NCBI RefSeq assembly: GCF_028288225.1
Contig: NZ_JAQBOC010000031.1
Span: 149,411 to 213,410, forward strand
Reading direction: 5' to 3'
DNA length: 64,000 nt
Source of the DNA: Mucilaginibacter sp.
GTDB taxonomy: Bacteria; Bacteroidota; Bacteroidia; Sphingobacteriales; Sphingobacteriaceae
Made by a program: the position numbers and the translations under genes
Shown: positions 27,614 to 36,711 of the stretch, piece by piece
Numbering within the stretch: the stretch's first letter is position 1
How the letters are laid out: the number at the start of each line of letters is the position of its first letter
The notes under the pieces: model-generated
What the model saw: the letters and a program-made list of their open reading frames with translations, nothing else
Told to the model about the DNA's origin: nothing
The model's database searches: none

Positions 27614-28591
27614 ATGTCAAACATAAACTGGGGAATAATAGGCTGCGGCAATGTGACCGAAAAAAAGAGCGGCCCCGCATTTAATAAAGTAGCTAATAGT
27701 AGTCTTGTGGCTGTAATGCGCCGCGATGCCGAAAAGGCTGCAGACTATGCCCGGCGCCATGGCGTTGGCACCTGGTATAGCGATGCTGACGAGCTGATGA
27801 ACAACAAAAGCATTAACGCTGTTTACATTGCTACTCCGCCAGCCTCGCACATGGATTACGCAATAACGGCACTTGGCAAAGGCTTTAATGTTTATGTAGA
27901 AAAGCCCGTTACCCGCAATGCTGCCGAAGCCAGGCAAATTGCCGAAGCTGTTAAACAATATCCCAATCAAAAGTTAACCATTGCCCATTACCGTCGCGGT
28001 ATCCCGATGTTTTTGAAAGTGAAGCAACTTTTAGAAAGCGGGCTGGTTGGCGATGTACGCACGGTACAGATACGGATGTGGCAAAGCCGTAAACCAGAAA
28101 CAGCAACTGATGCTGCAAATAACTGGCGCGTTCATCCTGAGCTGTCAGGCGGTGGTTATTTTCATGATTTGGCCCCGCACCAGCTTGATTTGATGTTGTT
28201 TTATTTTGGCGAGCCAGAAAAGTATAGTGGGTTTTCATTGAACCAGTCGGGTGCTACACCCGCTGATGATAATGTAAGCGGACAAATACTATTTAAAAAC
28301 AAGGTGGTTGTAAATGGCTCGTGGTGCTTTAATGTAGCCGAAAATCAAAAAATTGATTCCTGCGAAATTATTGGCACCAAAGGCCGGATCACCTTTCCTT
28401 TCTTTGGCAATTTCATCAGCTGGAAAACTGATGATGATGAGCAAACCTTAACCTTTATTCATCCTGAACATATGCAGCAGCCCATGATTGAAAAGATAGT
28501 GGCCTATTTTAATGATGAAGGGCCAAATCCATGTTCAATAGAAGAAGCGATAACGCTTATGGATATTATGGATGCGTTTACAGGGAAATAA
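27614..28591 (+). CDS. Gfo/Idh/MocA family oxidoreductase
   Basis: 325 residues. The Rossmann NAD(P)-binding motif GIIGCGNV is at residues 7-14, and the catalytic EKP (E96-K97-P98, in VYVEKPVTRN) is present. The C-terminal domain carries the GGGYFHDLAPHQLDL motif. Acts on a sugar or polyol derivative. Substrate unknown. Probably an independent gene, or cotranscribed with the upstream reductase through the word repeat. Confidence 0.9.
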   Translation: MSNINWGIIGCGNVTEKKSGPAFNKVANSSLVAVMRRDAEKAADYARRHGVGTWYSDADELMNNKSINAVYIATPPASHMDYAITALGKGFNVYVEKPVTRNAAEARQIAEAVKQYPNQKLTIAHYRRGIPMFLKVKQLLESGLVGDVRTVQIRMWQSRKPETATDAANNWRVHPELSGGGYFHDLAPHQLDLMLFYFGEPEKYSGFSLNQSGATPADDNVSGQILFKNKVVVNGSWCFNVAENQKIDSCEIIGTKGRITFPFFGNFISWKTDDDEQTLTFIHPEHMQQPMIEKIVAYFNDEGPNPCSIEEAITLMDIMDAFTGK

Positions 28592-28634
28592 TAAATTACA
28601 GAGATGGAAGCATCACATCTCTGCAATTTGTCAT

Positions 28635-28814
28635 TTATGATTTCTTCTTAGGCACTTTTGCCCCTTCTTTACGGGCTTCTGATAAACCTATTGCAACGGC
28701 TTGTTTTTTACTGGTAACTTTTTTACCGCTTCTGCCGCTTTTTAGCTTGCCTTCTTTCATTTCATGCATGGTTTTTTCAACCTTTTCGCCTGCTTTTTCT
28801 GAATACTTTGCCAT
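28635..28814 (-). CDS. DUF6496-type small basic protein
   Basis: 59 residues starting MAKYSEKAGEKVEKTMHEMK and containing GKLKSGRSGKKVTSKKQAVA then IGLSEARKEGAKVPKKKS. This matches my recollection of the DUF6496 signature (K-x-G-x-L-x-SG, KKVTS-x-KQAIAIGLSEAR). Highly basic, function unknown. The reading frame is short but has strong family resemblance. Convergent with the upstream oxidoreductase. Confidence 0.8.
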   Translation of the reverse strand: MAKYSEKAGEKVEKTMHEMKEGKLKSGRSGKKVTSKKQAVAIGLSEARKEGAKVPKKKS

Positions 28815-29009
28815 GATATTTTTCTTTAGGTAAATGATCTATTATAAAGCAAAATGTTTGCCAAAATTGTATCCTTATATAAAAATTCAAAAGGGCAGAC
28901 ATCAGCATGTGCAGGGATTTTCAATAAAAAAATATTATTCATTTATTCTTATATTCAAATTAATAAATTAAAATTGTGTTCATCCCACAAAATAATAATC
29001 CCCTGCTAT

Positions 29010-30119
29010 ATGCCCACAAAAACCCCTGCACATCCATTTTATGAAAGACTGTCACTGGTACTCATTGGCCTGCTGTCCCTCGGTTATATTATTATTCAGG
29101 GAAAAGAGGTGCTTGACCCTTTAATATTTGGATTTTTATTTGCCATTTTGCTTTTTCCGATAGCTGCATTTCTTGAAAAAAAATTACGATTGCCAAGGGC
29201 AATAGCATGCCTGTTTTCAATTATTTTACTTATTGCTTTTATAGGCGGGATATTATACATGGTAGGTTCGCAGATCTCGAACCTGGCAAGTGACTGGCCA
29301 CAACTTAAAAGCCAGGTTAGCCAATCTCTTGAGGATCTAAAAGGCTGGATCCAAAGCGCTTTTCACATAACAGCTAAAAAGCAAATGAGTTATTTACACA
29401 GTACGACTCAAAAAATAATGGAATCAGGTACTGATGTAATAGGGTCAACTTTTGGGGCAGTGTCATCCCTGATGCTTTTCTATACTTTTATCCTGATCTT
29501 CACTTTCTTTATATTGCTTTACAGACGGATCCTGATAAATTTTATTGTATGGGTTTTTACTGATAGTTACGAAACAATTGTACGTGACATTGTTGAAAAT
29601 ATCCAAAGCATATTGAGGCAATACATTCTCGGCCTGTTATTGGAGATGTTCGTTGTTGCCTGCCTGGCGTGTACCGCGTTCTGGATGATTGGTGCAAATT
29701 ACCCGGTATTGCTGGGAATTATAGTTGCTTTGTTTAACCTGATCCCTTACCTGGGCATTTTTACAGCCTTATTTTTAAGCACATTAATAACATTTGCTAC
29801 CGGTGGTATAAACCCTGCTGCATTGGTTGCTGCCTCTGTTTTAGGGATCCACATTGTAGATTCAAATTTTTTATTGCCGACTATTGTTGGCTCAAAAGTA
29901 AAGCTGAATGCGCTGATAACTTTTTTGGGGATAATTTTAGGTGAAATGATCTGGGGGCTTTCAGGTATGTTTTTGTCGATCCCGATTATGGCAATCTTCA
30001 AAATAATTTTCGACCGTGTAGAAAGCCTCAAACCATGGGGTTATCTGTTAGGCAGTGGACTTGAAGAAAAGAAATCGACAATGAAAAAAATGGAACCTGC
30101 TGAGGCGGATAAAACTTGA
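29010..30119 (+). CDS. AI-2E family transporter (PerM-like)
   Basis: 369 residues from ATG 29010. The frame open from 28854 has an implausible N-terminus. About seven membrane helices with the typical amphipathic central region (SNLASDWPQLKSQVSQSLED), followed by FTFFILLYRRILI and the C-terminal block GILVDSNFLLPTIVGSKVKL-like (here GIHIVDSNFLLPTIVGSKVK). Members export AI-2 or act as Na+/H+ antiporters. The substrate is undecided. Confidence 0.88.
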   Translation: MPTKTPAHPFYERLSLVLIGLLSLGYIIIQGKEVLDPLIFGFLFAILLFPIAAFLEKKLRLPRAIACLFSIILLIAFIGGILYMVGSQISNLASDWPQLKSQVSQSLEDLKGWIQSAFHITAKKQMSYLHSTTQKIMESGTDVIGSTFGAVSSLMLFYTFILIFTFFILLYRRILINFIVWVFTDSYETIVRDIVENIQSILRQYILGLLLEMFVVACLACTAFWMIGANYPVLLGIIVALFNLIPYLGIFTALFLSTLITFATGGINPAALVAASVLGIHIVDSNFLLPTIVGSKVKLNALITFLGIILGEMIWGLSGMFLSIPIMAIFKIIFDRVESLKPWGYLLGSGLEEKKSTMKKMEPAEADKT

Positions 30120-30254
30120 GTAAGGTAAAAGGTAAAGGTTAAAGGTTTTGAATCCAATAATGAATGCTGAATGAGAGAAGGCTGATCCGAAGGGACACGA
30201 ACTCTTCAACACAACTAATCTCAAATCTCACGTCTCAAATCTCATATCTGCCAC
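30120..30254. repeat. Word-repeat region between convergent genes
   Basis: GGTAAAAGGTAAAGGTTAAAGG words follow the transporter stop. AATCTCAAATCTCACGTCTC words precede the stop of the beta-lactamase-like gene. The arms here do not complement each other well, unlike other arrays. Confidence 0.5.
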
Positions 30255-31163
30255 TCATTCATTTAGCATATACTTATCAACCCCTTCGGCTGGTTTCCAT
30301 TTACTATCCGGTTCAAAATAGTGCCATAACAGGGCAGACACTTTTTTAATCAGCAGGGATGCTTCATTGCCCGGCACCCAGCGCTGGTCTTTATTATTAT
30401 TGGTGATGATAGAAAATACATAATCGCCATGCGGGGCATTTACCATTACCGTTTCTGATTTTGATTCGTCAAGCGCACCTTGTTTTGATGCGGTTTGAAT
30501 ATAAGGCGGGATCTGCGAAATAGCCTTATCGTCCCAAAAAATCCGCCCCATATTGCGGTACATCCGTTCGCTGGCGCCCGGGCTCACCGCTTTTCCATCG
30601 CGGATCATAGTAAACAAACGACACATTTCGTAAGGCGTGGTAACGCCCCAGCCATATTTAGAGCGGATTGCTTCACGCCCCGGAACTCGGGAATTTACCC
30701 TCATTACTTTAAAGCCGTTGTTATCAAGCCAATTATTAATGTATTCGCCGCCAACCAGCTTTTGCAGCCATACACTTGCAGTATTATCGCTCATGGTTAT
30801 CATTAACAGCGCCACTTTGCTTACTTCAATGGTGTCTTTATCTTTAAATGAGCCCAAAATATCTTCACCTTTATATAGCAACGAATCGCGGTATACCAAT
30901 TTTTGGTTGTACTGCATTTCGCCTTTTTCAATCTTATCCATAAGGCCGCATTGGATGCTTACTTTTATCATGCTGGCAGTTGGGAAAAGCGTATCCGCGT
31001 TTATGGCGACCGTTTTACCCGTTTTTAAGTTATGTACATAGATACCTGCCTGCCCATTAAAGCCTTTAATTGCATCCTGTAGTTTGGCGGTAAGCTTTGC
31101 ATCGGTTTGAGCAAAAGTGATAGTGCTGATAAGAAGTATTAGTGATAATAGCTTGTATTTCAT
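30255..31163 (-). CDS. Class A beta-lactamase-like serine hydrolase
   Basis: 302 residues with a signal peptide (LLSLILLISTITFAQ). The penicillin-interacting motifs are S64-M-I-K67 (SxxK), S125-D-N127 (SDN) and K227-Q-G229, where class A enzymes normally have KTG/KSG. The Gln in the third box is a departure. The omega-loop Glu is not certain. It could be a beta-lactamase, but the altered box and Bacteroidota context equally fit a D,D-peptidase-like or housekeeping hydrolase. Confidence 0.8.
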   Translation of the reverse strand: MKYKLLSLILLISTITFAQTDAKLTAKLQDAIKGFNGQAGIYVHNLKTGKTVAINADTLFPTASMIKVSIQCGLMDKIEKGEMQYNQKLVYRDSLLYKGEDILGSFKDKDTIEVSKVALLMITMSDNTASVWLQKLVGGEYINNWLDNNGFKVMRVNSRVPGREAIRSKYGWGVTTPYEMCRLFTMIRDGKAVSPGASERMYRNMGRIFWDDKAISQIPPYIQTASKQGALDESKSETVMVNAPHGDYVFSIITNNNKDQRWVPGNEASLLIKKVSALLWHYFEPDSKWKPAEGVDKYMLNE

Positions 31164-31298
31164 TTTGGAGGTTTATTTCTCTAAGGTATACAACTGGGTT
31201 CAATGATTGAAAATTTTATTTATTAAATAGCTATGGGGTTTAAACCTTGAGTTCTAAACATCCTAATGATCAATTATTTCTCTGATTCACCCTGTTTT

Positions 31299-31413
31299 CA
31301 CGCAGGCCTTCGACCTGCGCTGATATATTAGGCCTCTTCCAGGGCCAGAAGATTAAAGCTAAATTGGAAAAACAAAGGGCTACATTTAACATCGCAGGTC
31401 GAAGGCCTGCGTG
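31299..31413. repeat. Inverted pair of CGCAGG...CCTGCG palindromes
   Basis: A 21-bp sequence at 31299-31319 (CACGCAGGCCTTCG followed by ACCTGCG) is repeated exactly as its reverse complement at 31393-31413. Each copy is itself nearly palindromic. The 73-bp loop holds no gene. The rest of the 454-bp gap 31164-31617 is AT-rich without visible genes. Confidence 0.8.
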
Positions 31414-31579
31414 ACAGACAATGTTTCGAAAGCTTGTTAATACCGAACATCCACTGTATCAAAACCGAACAAATTAAATCAATTAATTAAATGTAACTTA
31501 TTGATATTTAATTAAATACATATTTGGCATTTTCTTAGACCATTTACCCCATCGGATGCCGTGTTTTAACCGACAGCCA

Positions 31580-31614
31580 CCAATGACTAATGAAACAATG
31601 ACTAATGACCAACC
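31580..31614. repeat. CAATGACTAATGA word copy abutting permease 1 start
   Basis: A 35-bp stretch containing CAATGACTAATGA twice ends 3 bp before the permease ATG. It matches 34105-34139, before the second permease, at 33 of 35 positions. Confidence 0.8.
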
Positions 31615-31617
31615 ATA

Positions 31618-34047
31618 ATGTTAAAAAGCTATCTTAAAACCGCCTTCCGCTTTTTGCTGAAAAACAAAACATTCAGCTTTATCAATATTTTTGGTTTAGC
31701 TGCCGGCACATTATGCTGCCTGTATATTTTGTTATATGTACAGGATCAGTACAGTTATGATAAGCATCATAAAAATGCAAAGGATATTTACCGCATTACC
31801 AGCGCTTTGGAATTGCCGGGCGATAAGCACAACAATTCAACTGCATCGCCGCCAATAGCCCCAGCCATGAAACGCGATTTTGCCGAAGTGCAGCAATATT
31901 GCCGGGTGGTGCCTTCAAATACGCTTGGGTCTGCAAAAACTTTGTTACGCTATAAAGAAAGGTCGTTTTATGAAAATGATGTAGTTTACGTTGATTCTAC
32001 TTTTTTTGATGTTTTTACCTATCATTTTCAAAAAGGAACGCCTAAAAACAGCTTAAATGATCCTTATAATATCGCTTTATTGAAACCGGTTTCCGATAAA
32101 CTTTTTGCTAACGAAAATCCAATAGGCAAAATGGTAACCATCGACAACGCTTTTGGTAAACATGATTTTAAAGTTACCGCTGTAATTGACGAAAGCCTGG
32201 GAAAATCACATTTGCATGCAGGTATCTTTATAACCATGAACAGCGGCGGCCTTGGCGGCTATGTAATTTCAAACAATTCGTGGGGTGGTAATAACTTCAC
32301 CAACTCATATGTAAAACTCCGCCCAGATGCCAGCGCTCTCGCCCTGGAGAAAAAGCTGCCTGCCTTTTTAAATAAATACGGTGCGCAGCAGATGAAGGAA
32401 ATAGGGATGAAAAAAACATTGCACCTTGAACCGGTTACAGCTATCCACACAACTCCGGGTTATGAGGTTGAAATAAGTAAAACCATCAGCCCGTCGTTCC
32501 TTTATATTTTAATATTGATAGCGGTACTGATACAGGTAATTGCCTGTATCAATTTCATGAATCTGTCAACCGCACGTGCATCAAAAAGAGCAAAGGAAGT
32601 AGGTGTGCGTAAGGTAATAGGCGCCGGTAAATATGATCTTATTAAACAGTTTTTGGGCGAATCGTTCTTGCTGGCTTTTATAGGCGTGATTATAGCATTG
32701 CCGTTGTTGTATATAGCGCTTCCTTATTTAAACAACATCAGCAGTGCCGATATTCACCTGTCATTTTTCAGCGATTACCGGCTTTGGCTGATGCTGACAT
32801 CGCTGATATTAGTTACCGGGCTTCTTGCCGGCAGCTATCCAGCATTCTACCTTTCGGCTTTTGAAGCTATAAAAGTAATAAAGGGGAACTTTAACACCCA
32901 TATTTCGGCAACAGGCATCCGTAAATCCCTGGTGGTTTTTCAATTTGTGTTATCCATAGTGATGATAACCGGCATCATTATCATCTACAGTCAGCTCAAT
33001 TTTATCAAGAATAAAGATCTCGGATTTGAAAAAGATCAAAAGCTGATCTTTAATTTTTATACCGGCGAGACGCAGCGCAAAATGCAAAATTTCGCTAACG
33101 ATATTAAATCGCTGGCCGAAGTAAAAGCGGTAAGCAGGTCGGATAATTACCTTGGCCAATTTGTACCGCGCGATCATGGCGTTTATCCTGCAGGAGGAAA
33201 TATGACGACTGCTATTGATGCGCAGAATATAAACACCGATGAATTTTTTGCAAAAGCCAATGGCATAAAAGTAATAAGCGGAAGGGATTTTATGCTTAAT
33301 GACTCTAATCGCGTGTTGATCAATGAGACTTTGGCTAAACGGCTTGGATTAAATCCGATAACGGCGCCAGGTACCAGGTTGTATACCCATTACCTGCCGA
33401 ACCCGGAAACGTTTGTTACAGTAGCCGGCGTGATGAAGGATTTTAACTATAATTCGTTACATGGCGAAATAAGACCATTTATGCTGGTTTATGATAAAAA
33501 TGCAGGTGATTTTAATGACCTGGTGGTTTCCGTCAGCAGCAAGAATTACACATCGCTTTTGGAAAAAATGGCGGGCATCTGGCAAAAAGACATTCCATCA
33601 ACACCGTTCGAATATTCATTTCTTGACCAGGAGGTGCAAAAACAATACGAAGCAGAAATTACCCTGTCGCAGATCATTAATTCATTTACACTTGTTGCCA
33701 TTCTGATCTCATGTTTGGGCTTATTCGGCCTTGCGGCTTTTAGTGCAGAGCAGCGTAACAAAGAAATAGGTATCCGCAAGGTGCTGGGTGCAAGCGTATC
33801 AGGTATTGTAAGGCTATTATCGAAGGACTTTTTAATACTGGTAATTATATCATTTATAATAGCAACACCAATAGCCTGGTATGGCATGAGCAAATGGCTG
33901 CAGGCCTTTGCCTATAAAATTCCATTAACCTGGTGGATGTTTGCCCTGGCAGGGGTACTTGCCATGTTTATAGCCCTGTTCACCGTAAGTTTCCAGGCTA
34001 TAAAAGCCGCCCTGATGAACCCGGTGAAGAGTTTGAAAACGGAGTAA
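31618..34047 (+). CDS. MacB/FtsX-type ABC transporter permease 1
   Basis: 809 residues. An N-terminal membrane helix is followed by a large periplasmic MacB_PCD-type domain, a first FtsX domain (~290-420; ARASKRAKEVGVRKVIGA), a second periplasmic domain, and a second FtsX domain at the C-terminus (AEQRNKEIGIRKVLGASVSG). The duplicated layout is typical of Bacteroidota permeases that work with a separate ATPase, which is not in this window. Substrate unknown. Its paralogue follows after a word-repeat spacer. Confidence 0.9.
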   Translation: MLKSYLKTAFRFLLKNKTFSFINIFGLAAGTLCCLYILLYVQDQYSYDKHHKNAKDIYRITSALELPGDKHNNSTASPPIAPAMKRDFAEVQQYCRVVPSNTLGSAKTLLRYKERSFYENDVVYVDSTFFDVFTYHFQKGTPKNSLNDPYNIALLKPVSDKLFANENPIGKMVTIDNAFGKHDFKVTAVIDESLGKSHLHAGIFITMNSGGLGGYVISNNSWGGNNFTNSYVKLRPDASALALEKKLPAFLNKYGAQQMKEIGMKKTLHLEPVTAIHTTPGYEVEISKTISPSFLYILILIAVLIQVIACINFMNLSTARASKRAKEVGVRKVIGAGKYDLIKQFLGESFLLAFIGVIIALPLLYIALPYLNNISSADIHLSFFSDYRLWLMLTSLILVTGLLAGSYPAFYLSAFEAIKVIKGNFNTHISATGIRKSLVVFQFVLSIVMITGIIIIYSQLNFIKNKDLGFEKDQKLIFNFYTGETQRKMQNFANDIKSLAEVKAVSRSDNYLGQFVPRDHGVYPAGGNMTTAIDAQNINTDEFFAKANGIKVISGRDFMLNDSNRVLINETLAKRLGLNPITAPGTRLYTHYLPNPETFVTVAGVMKDFNYNSLHGEIRPFMLVYDKNAGDFNDLVVSVSSKNYTSLLEKMAGIWQKDIPSTPFEYSFLDQEVQKQYEAEITLSQIINSFTLVAILISCLGLFGLAAFSAEQRNKEIGIRKVLGASVSGIVRLLSKDFLILVIISFIIATPIAWYGMSKWLQAFAYKIPLTWWMFALAGVLAMFIALFTVSFQAIKAALMNPVKSLKTE

Positions 34048-34139
34048 GTTGGTTAGTCATTGGTCATTAGGTCATTAGTAAAACGAGGCGACCTATGCAA
34101 TCAACCAATGACTAATGACACAATGACTAATGACCAACA
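34048..34139. repeat. Inverted word-repeat between the two permease genes
   Basis: Left words (GTTAGTCATTGGTCATTAGG) follow the stop of permease 1. Right words (CCAATGACTAATGACAC, CAATGACTAATGACC) reach to 2 bp before the ATG of permease 2. The right arm is the near-identical 35-bp copy of 31580-31614. Confidence 0.8.
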
Positions 34140-34141
34140 CT

Positions 34142-36568
34142 ATGATAAGGAACTATTTAAAAATCGCTGTAAGGCAATTGCGTAAACAAAAAATGTATTC
34201 AGCCATTAAAATTGGTGGCTTTGCACTGAGCATTGCCGCTTGCTTATTAATTGGGCTGTACATTAAAAATGAGCTTAGTTATGATAAGTCGTATCCTGAT
34301 ACTGACCGCATTTATCGCATTGTTGAAAATTATGCTCACGATGGTAAGGTAGAAAGCGGAGATGATTACCCCGCGCCGATGGGTAAGGCCTTGAAGGCGG
34401 ATATTCCGGAAATAGAGAAATCTGCCCGGTTAATGCCTAATTCTCTTTTCCCCGGAGCAGGAAGCAATGAGTTGCGCCGTGTCGACCAGGTGGAAAATAC
34501 ACACGAAGAAGGTTTTACCTATGCCGACCAGGAGCTACTTGATATATTGAAGACGCCAATGGTTTATGGCGACAGGGCAAAAGCGCTTGCCGAGCCTTTA
34601 ACTATGGTTATCACCAGGCGCAAGGCTGATAAATACTTTCCTCATCAAAACCCAGTTGGCAAGGTGATGTATTTAAATAACGACAAAACCAAACCATACA
34701 GGATTGGAGGCGTAATGGAAAACCCTCCGGCAACATCACATTTGCAGTATGATTTTTTACTTAGTCTTAACGGTGTTGAATTTTACAAAGGCGAGCAAAC
34801 CAACTGGAACGCCAGCAATTACCCCAGTTATATTTTGGTTAAAGCAGGCACTGACCCCGTTAAGTTAGCTAAAAAGATAACTGACGATATAATAGGAAGG
34901 TATATTTTGCCGACCCTGCTCGCTCAAAATTATAAGGATGCCGCTTTAGAAGTAAAAAAACTGTCGTTTACACTGCAGCCCATAAGCGACATCCATTTAA
35001 GATACGGTATTTATGATGAATTTCAGCATGGCGATATTCGTTTTATATGGTTATTTGCCGCAGTGGCAGGTTTTATATTAACAATTGCCTGTATAAACTT
35101 CATCAATCTTTCAACAGCTAAATCGGCAAATCGGGCTAAAGAGGTTGGGCTCCGCAAAGTGGTTGGCTCAACACGTTATAGTCTTATTCAACAGTTTCTT
35201 GCCGAATCGCTGCTGTATAGCGTGCTTTCATTTATCACCGGTATTTTGCTGGCATGGGCGTTGCTTCCCTACTTTAATATATTGGCTTCAAAAACCTTAA
35301 CCATGCCATGGAATGCCCTGTGGTTTGCTCCCGTAATATTGGGAGCGGCACTTATTGTAGGCATAGCGGCGGGTATTTATCCTGCATTTTATCTTTCATC
35401 ATTTAAACCGGCAAGTGTTTTAAAGGGATCGATCAGTACTGGGAGCAAAAACTCCCTGCTGCGGAACGGGCTGGTAGTTTTCCAGTTTACTACCTCAATT
35501 ATACTCATCATCAGCACTTTTGTTATTTATAACCAGATGCAGTACATCATGAATTTGAAGCTCGGTTTTAATAAAGACCAGGTGGTAATGTTGCAGGGAA
35601 CCAATACTCTGGGCGATAATGGCGTAAAAAACCTCAAGCAGGAATTGCTGAAGCTGTCGTCAGTAAAAAGTGTAGCCATCAGCGATTATTTGCCTGTAGC
35701 CGGGACAAAAAGAAATGGTAATACTTACTATAATGATGGTAAAACAAAAGTTGAAACTGGCGTTGATACGCAGTTTTGGATAGCTGACGAAGATTATCTT
35801 AAAACATTTGATATAAAACTGGTAGAAGGTGCTAACTTTTCGCCCGGCGACCAAACAGGAGGCGTGATCATTAATCAAACAATGGTCCGTAAGCTAAATC
35901 TGAAAAACCCTGTCGGCAAAATAATTACTAATGGCTATGGACGGCCCCGGGTAATAGGTGTGATAAAGGATTTTAATTTCGAATCGCTCAGGCAGCCGGT
36001 TGGCGCGCTGGCAATAACTTACGGCATAAGCAATTCTATTGTATCGGTAAAAGTAAATGGCGGCAATATGCGCAATACCATGGTCGAAATAAACACTTTG
36101 TGGAAGAACATATCCCCATCGCAACCCATACGCTATACGTTTATGGACGAGCGTTTTGCAAGCAGCTATGCTGATGTACAAAGGATGGGCAGCATATTTA
36201 CAAGTTTTGCTGTATTAGCAATTATCATAGCGTGTTTGGGTTTGTTTGCATTAGCCGCTTTTATGGCCGAGCAGCGCAGCAAAGAAATTGGCATCCGCAA
36301 GGTGCTGGGTGCAAGTATACAAAGCATTACCAGGTTGTTATCTTTAGATTTTGTGAAGCTGGTGATGCTCTCAATAATCATCGCGTCACCAATAGCCTGG
36401 TGGGCAATGAACAAGTGGCTGCAGGATTTTACCTATCGCGCACCAATAAGCTGGTGGATCTTTGCCTGTGCAGGCGTTTTAGCTATTGTAATCGCCTTGG
36501 TAACGGTAAGTTTTCAATCAATAAAAGCCGCTATTGCCAACCCGGTGAAGGCGTTGAGGGGGGAGTAA
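34142..36568 (+). CDS. MacB/FtsX-type ABC transporter permease 2
   Basis: 808 residues from ATG 34142. An ATG at 34130 is inside the word repeat and not used. Architecture is the same as permease 1: N-terminal helix, MacB_PCD-like periplasmic domain, FtsX domain with KSANRAKEVGLRKVVGSTRY, second periplasmic domain, and final FtsX domain with AEQRSKEIGIRKVLGASIQS. The two genes are diverged paralogues and may form a heteromeric transporter. No ATP-binding subunit gene nearby. Confidence 0.9.
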   Translation: MIRNYLKIAVRQLRKQKMYSAIKIGGFALSIAACLLIGLYIKNELSYDKSYPDTDRIYRIVENYAHDGKVESGDDYPAPMGKALKADIPEIEKSARLMPNSLFPGAGSNELRRVDQVENTHEEGFTYADQELLDILKTPMVYGDRAKALAEPLTMVITRRKADKYFPHQNPVGKVMYLNNDKTKPYRIGGVMENPPATSHLQYDFLLSLNGVEFYKGEQTNWNASNYPSYILVKAGTDPVKLAKKITDDIIGRYILPTLLAQNYKDAALEVKKLSFTLQPISDIHLRYGIYDEFQHGDIRFIWLFAAVAGFILTIACINFINLSTAKSANRAKEVGLRKVVGSTRYSLIQQFLAESLLYSVLSFITGILLAWALLPYFNILASKTLTMPWNALWFAPVILGAALIVGIAAGIYPAFYLSSFKPASVLKGSISTGSKNSLLRNGLVVFQFTTSIILIISTFVIYNQMQYIMNLKLGFNKDQVVMLQGTNTLGDNGVKNLKQELLKLSSVKSVAISDYLPVAGTKRNGNTYYNDGKTKVETGVDTQFWIADEDYLKTFDIKLVEGANFSPGDQTGGVIINQTMVRKLNLKNPVGKIITNGYGRPRVIGVIKDFNFESLRQPVGALAITYGISNSIVSVKVNGGNMRNTMVEINTLWKNISPSQPIRYTFMDERFASSYADVQRMGSIFTSFAVLAIIIACLGLFALAAFMAEQRSKEIGIRKVLGASIQSITRLLSLDFVKLVMLSIIIASPIAWWAMNKWLQDFTYRAPISWWIFACAGVLAIVIALVTVSFQSIKAAIANPVKALRGE

Positions 36569-36711
36569 TGGCAGTTGGCAGTAGCAGTTGGCAGTTGGCA
36601 GTTGGCAGTTTGTCTGAATCAGAATTTACAGAATTATAGAATTTTCATGATGAGCCGTTTTAATTCTGTTCATTTTAAAATTCTGTAAATTCTGATTCAG
36701 ACAACATTTGT
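36569..36711. repeat. GTTGGCAGTT array plus 24-bp perfect inverted repeat
   Basis: Tandem GCAGTTGGCAGTT words follow the permease stop. Then a perfect 24-bp inverted repeat has arms 36612-36635 and 36679-36702 (outer end GTCTGAATCAG). The inner 19 bp of each arm are the same family as at 25323. Located between convergent genes, so it may terminate both. Confidence 0.85.

Noticed and set aside
31520..31545. Sigma-54 promoter upstream of permease 1 (TTTGGCATTTTC)
   Set aside because: The -24-like TGGCA is present but the -12 GC element at the required spacing is absent (TTAGACC).
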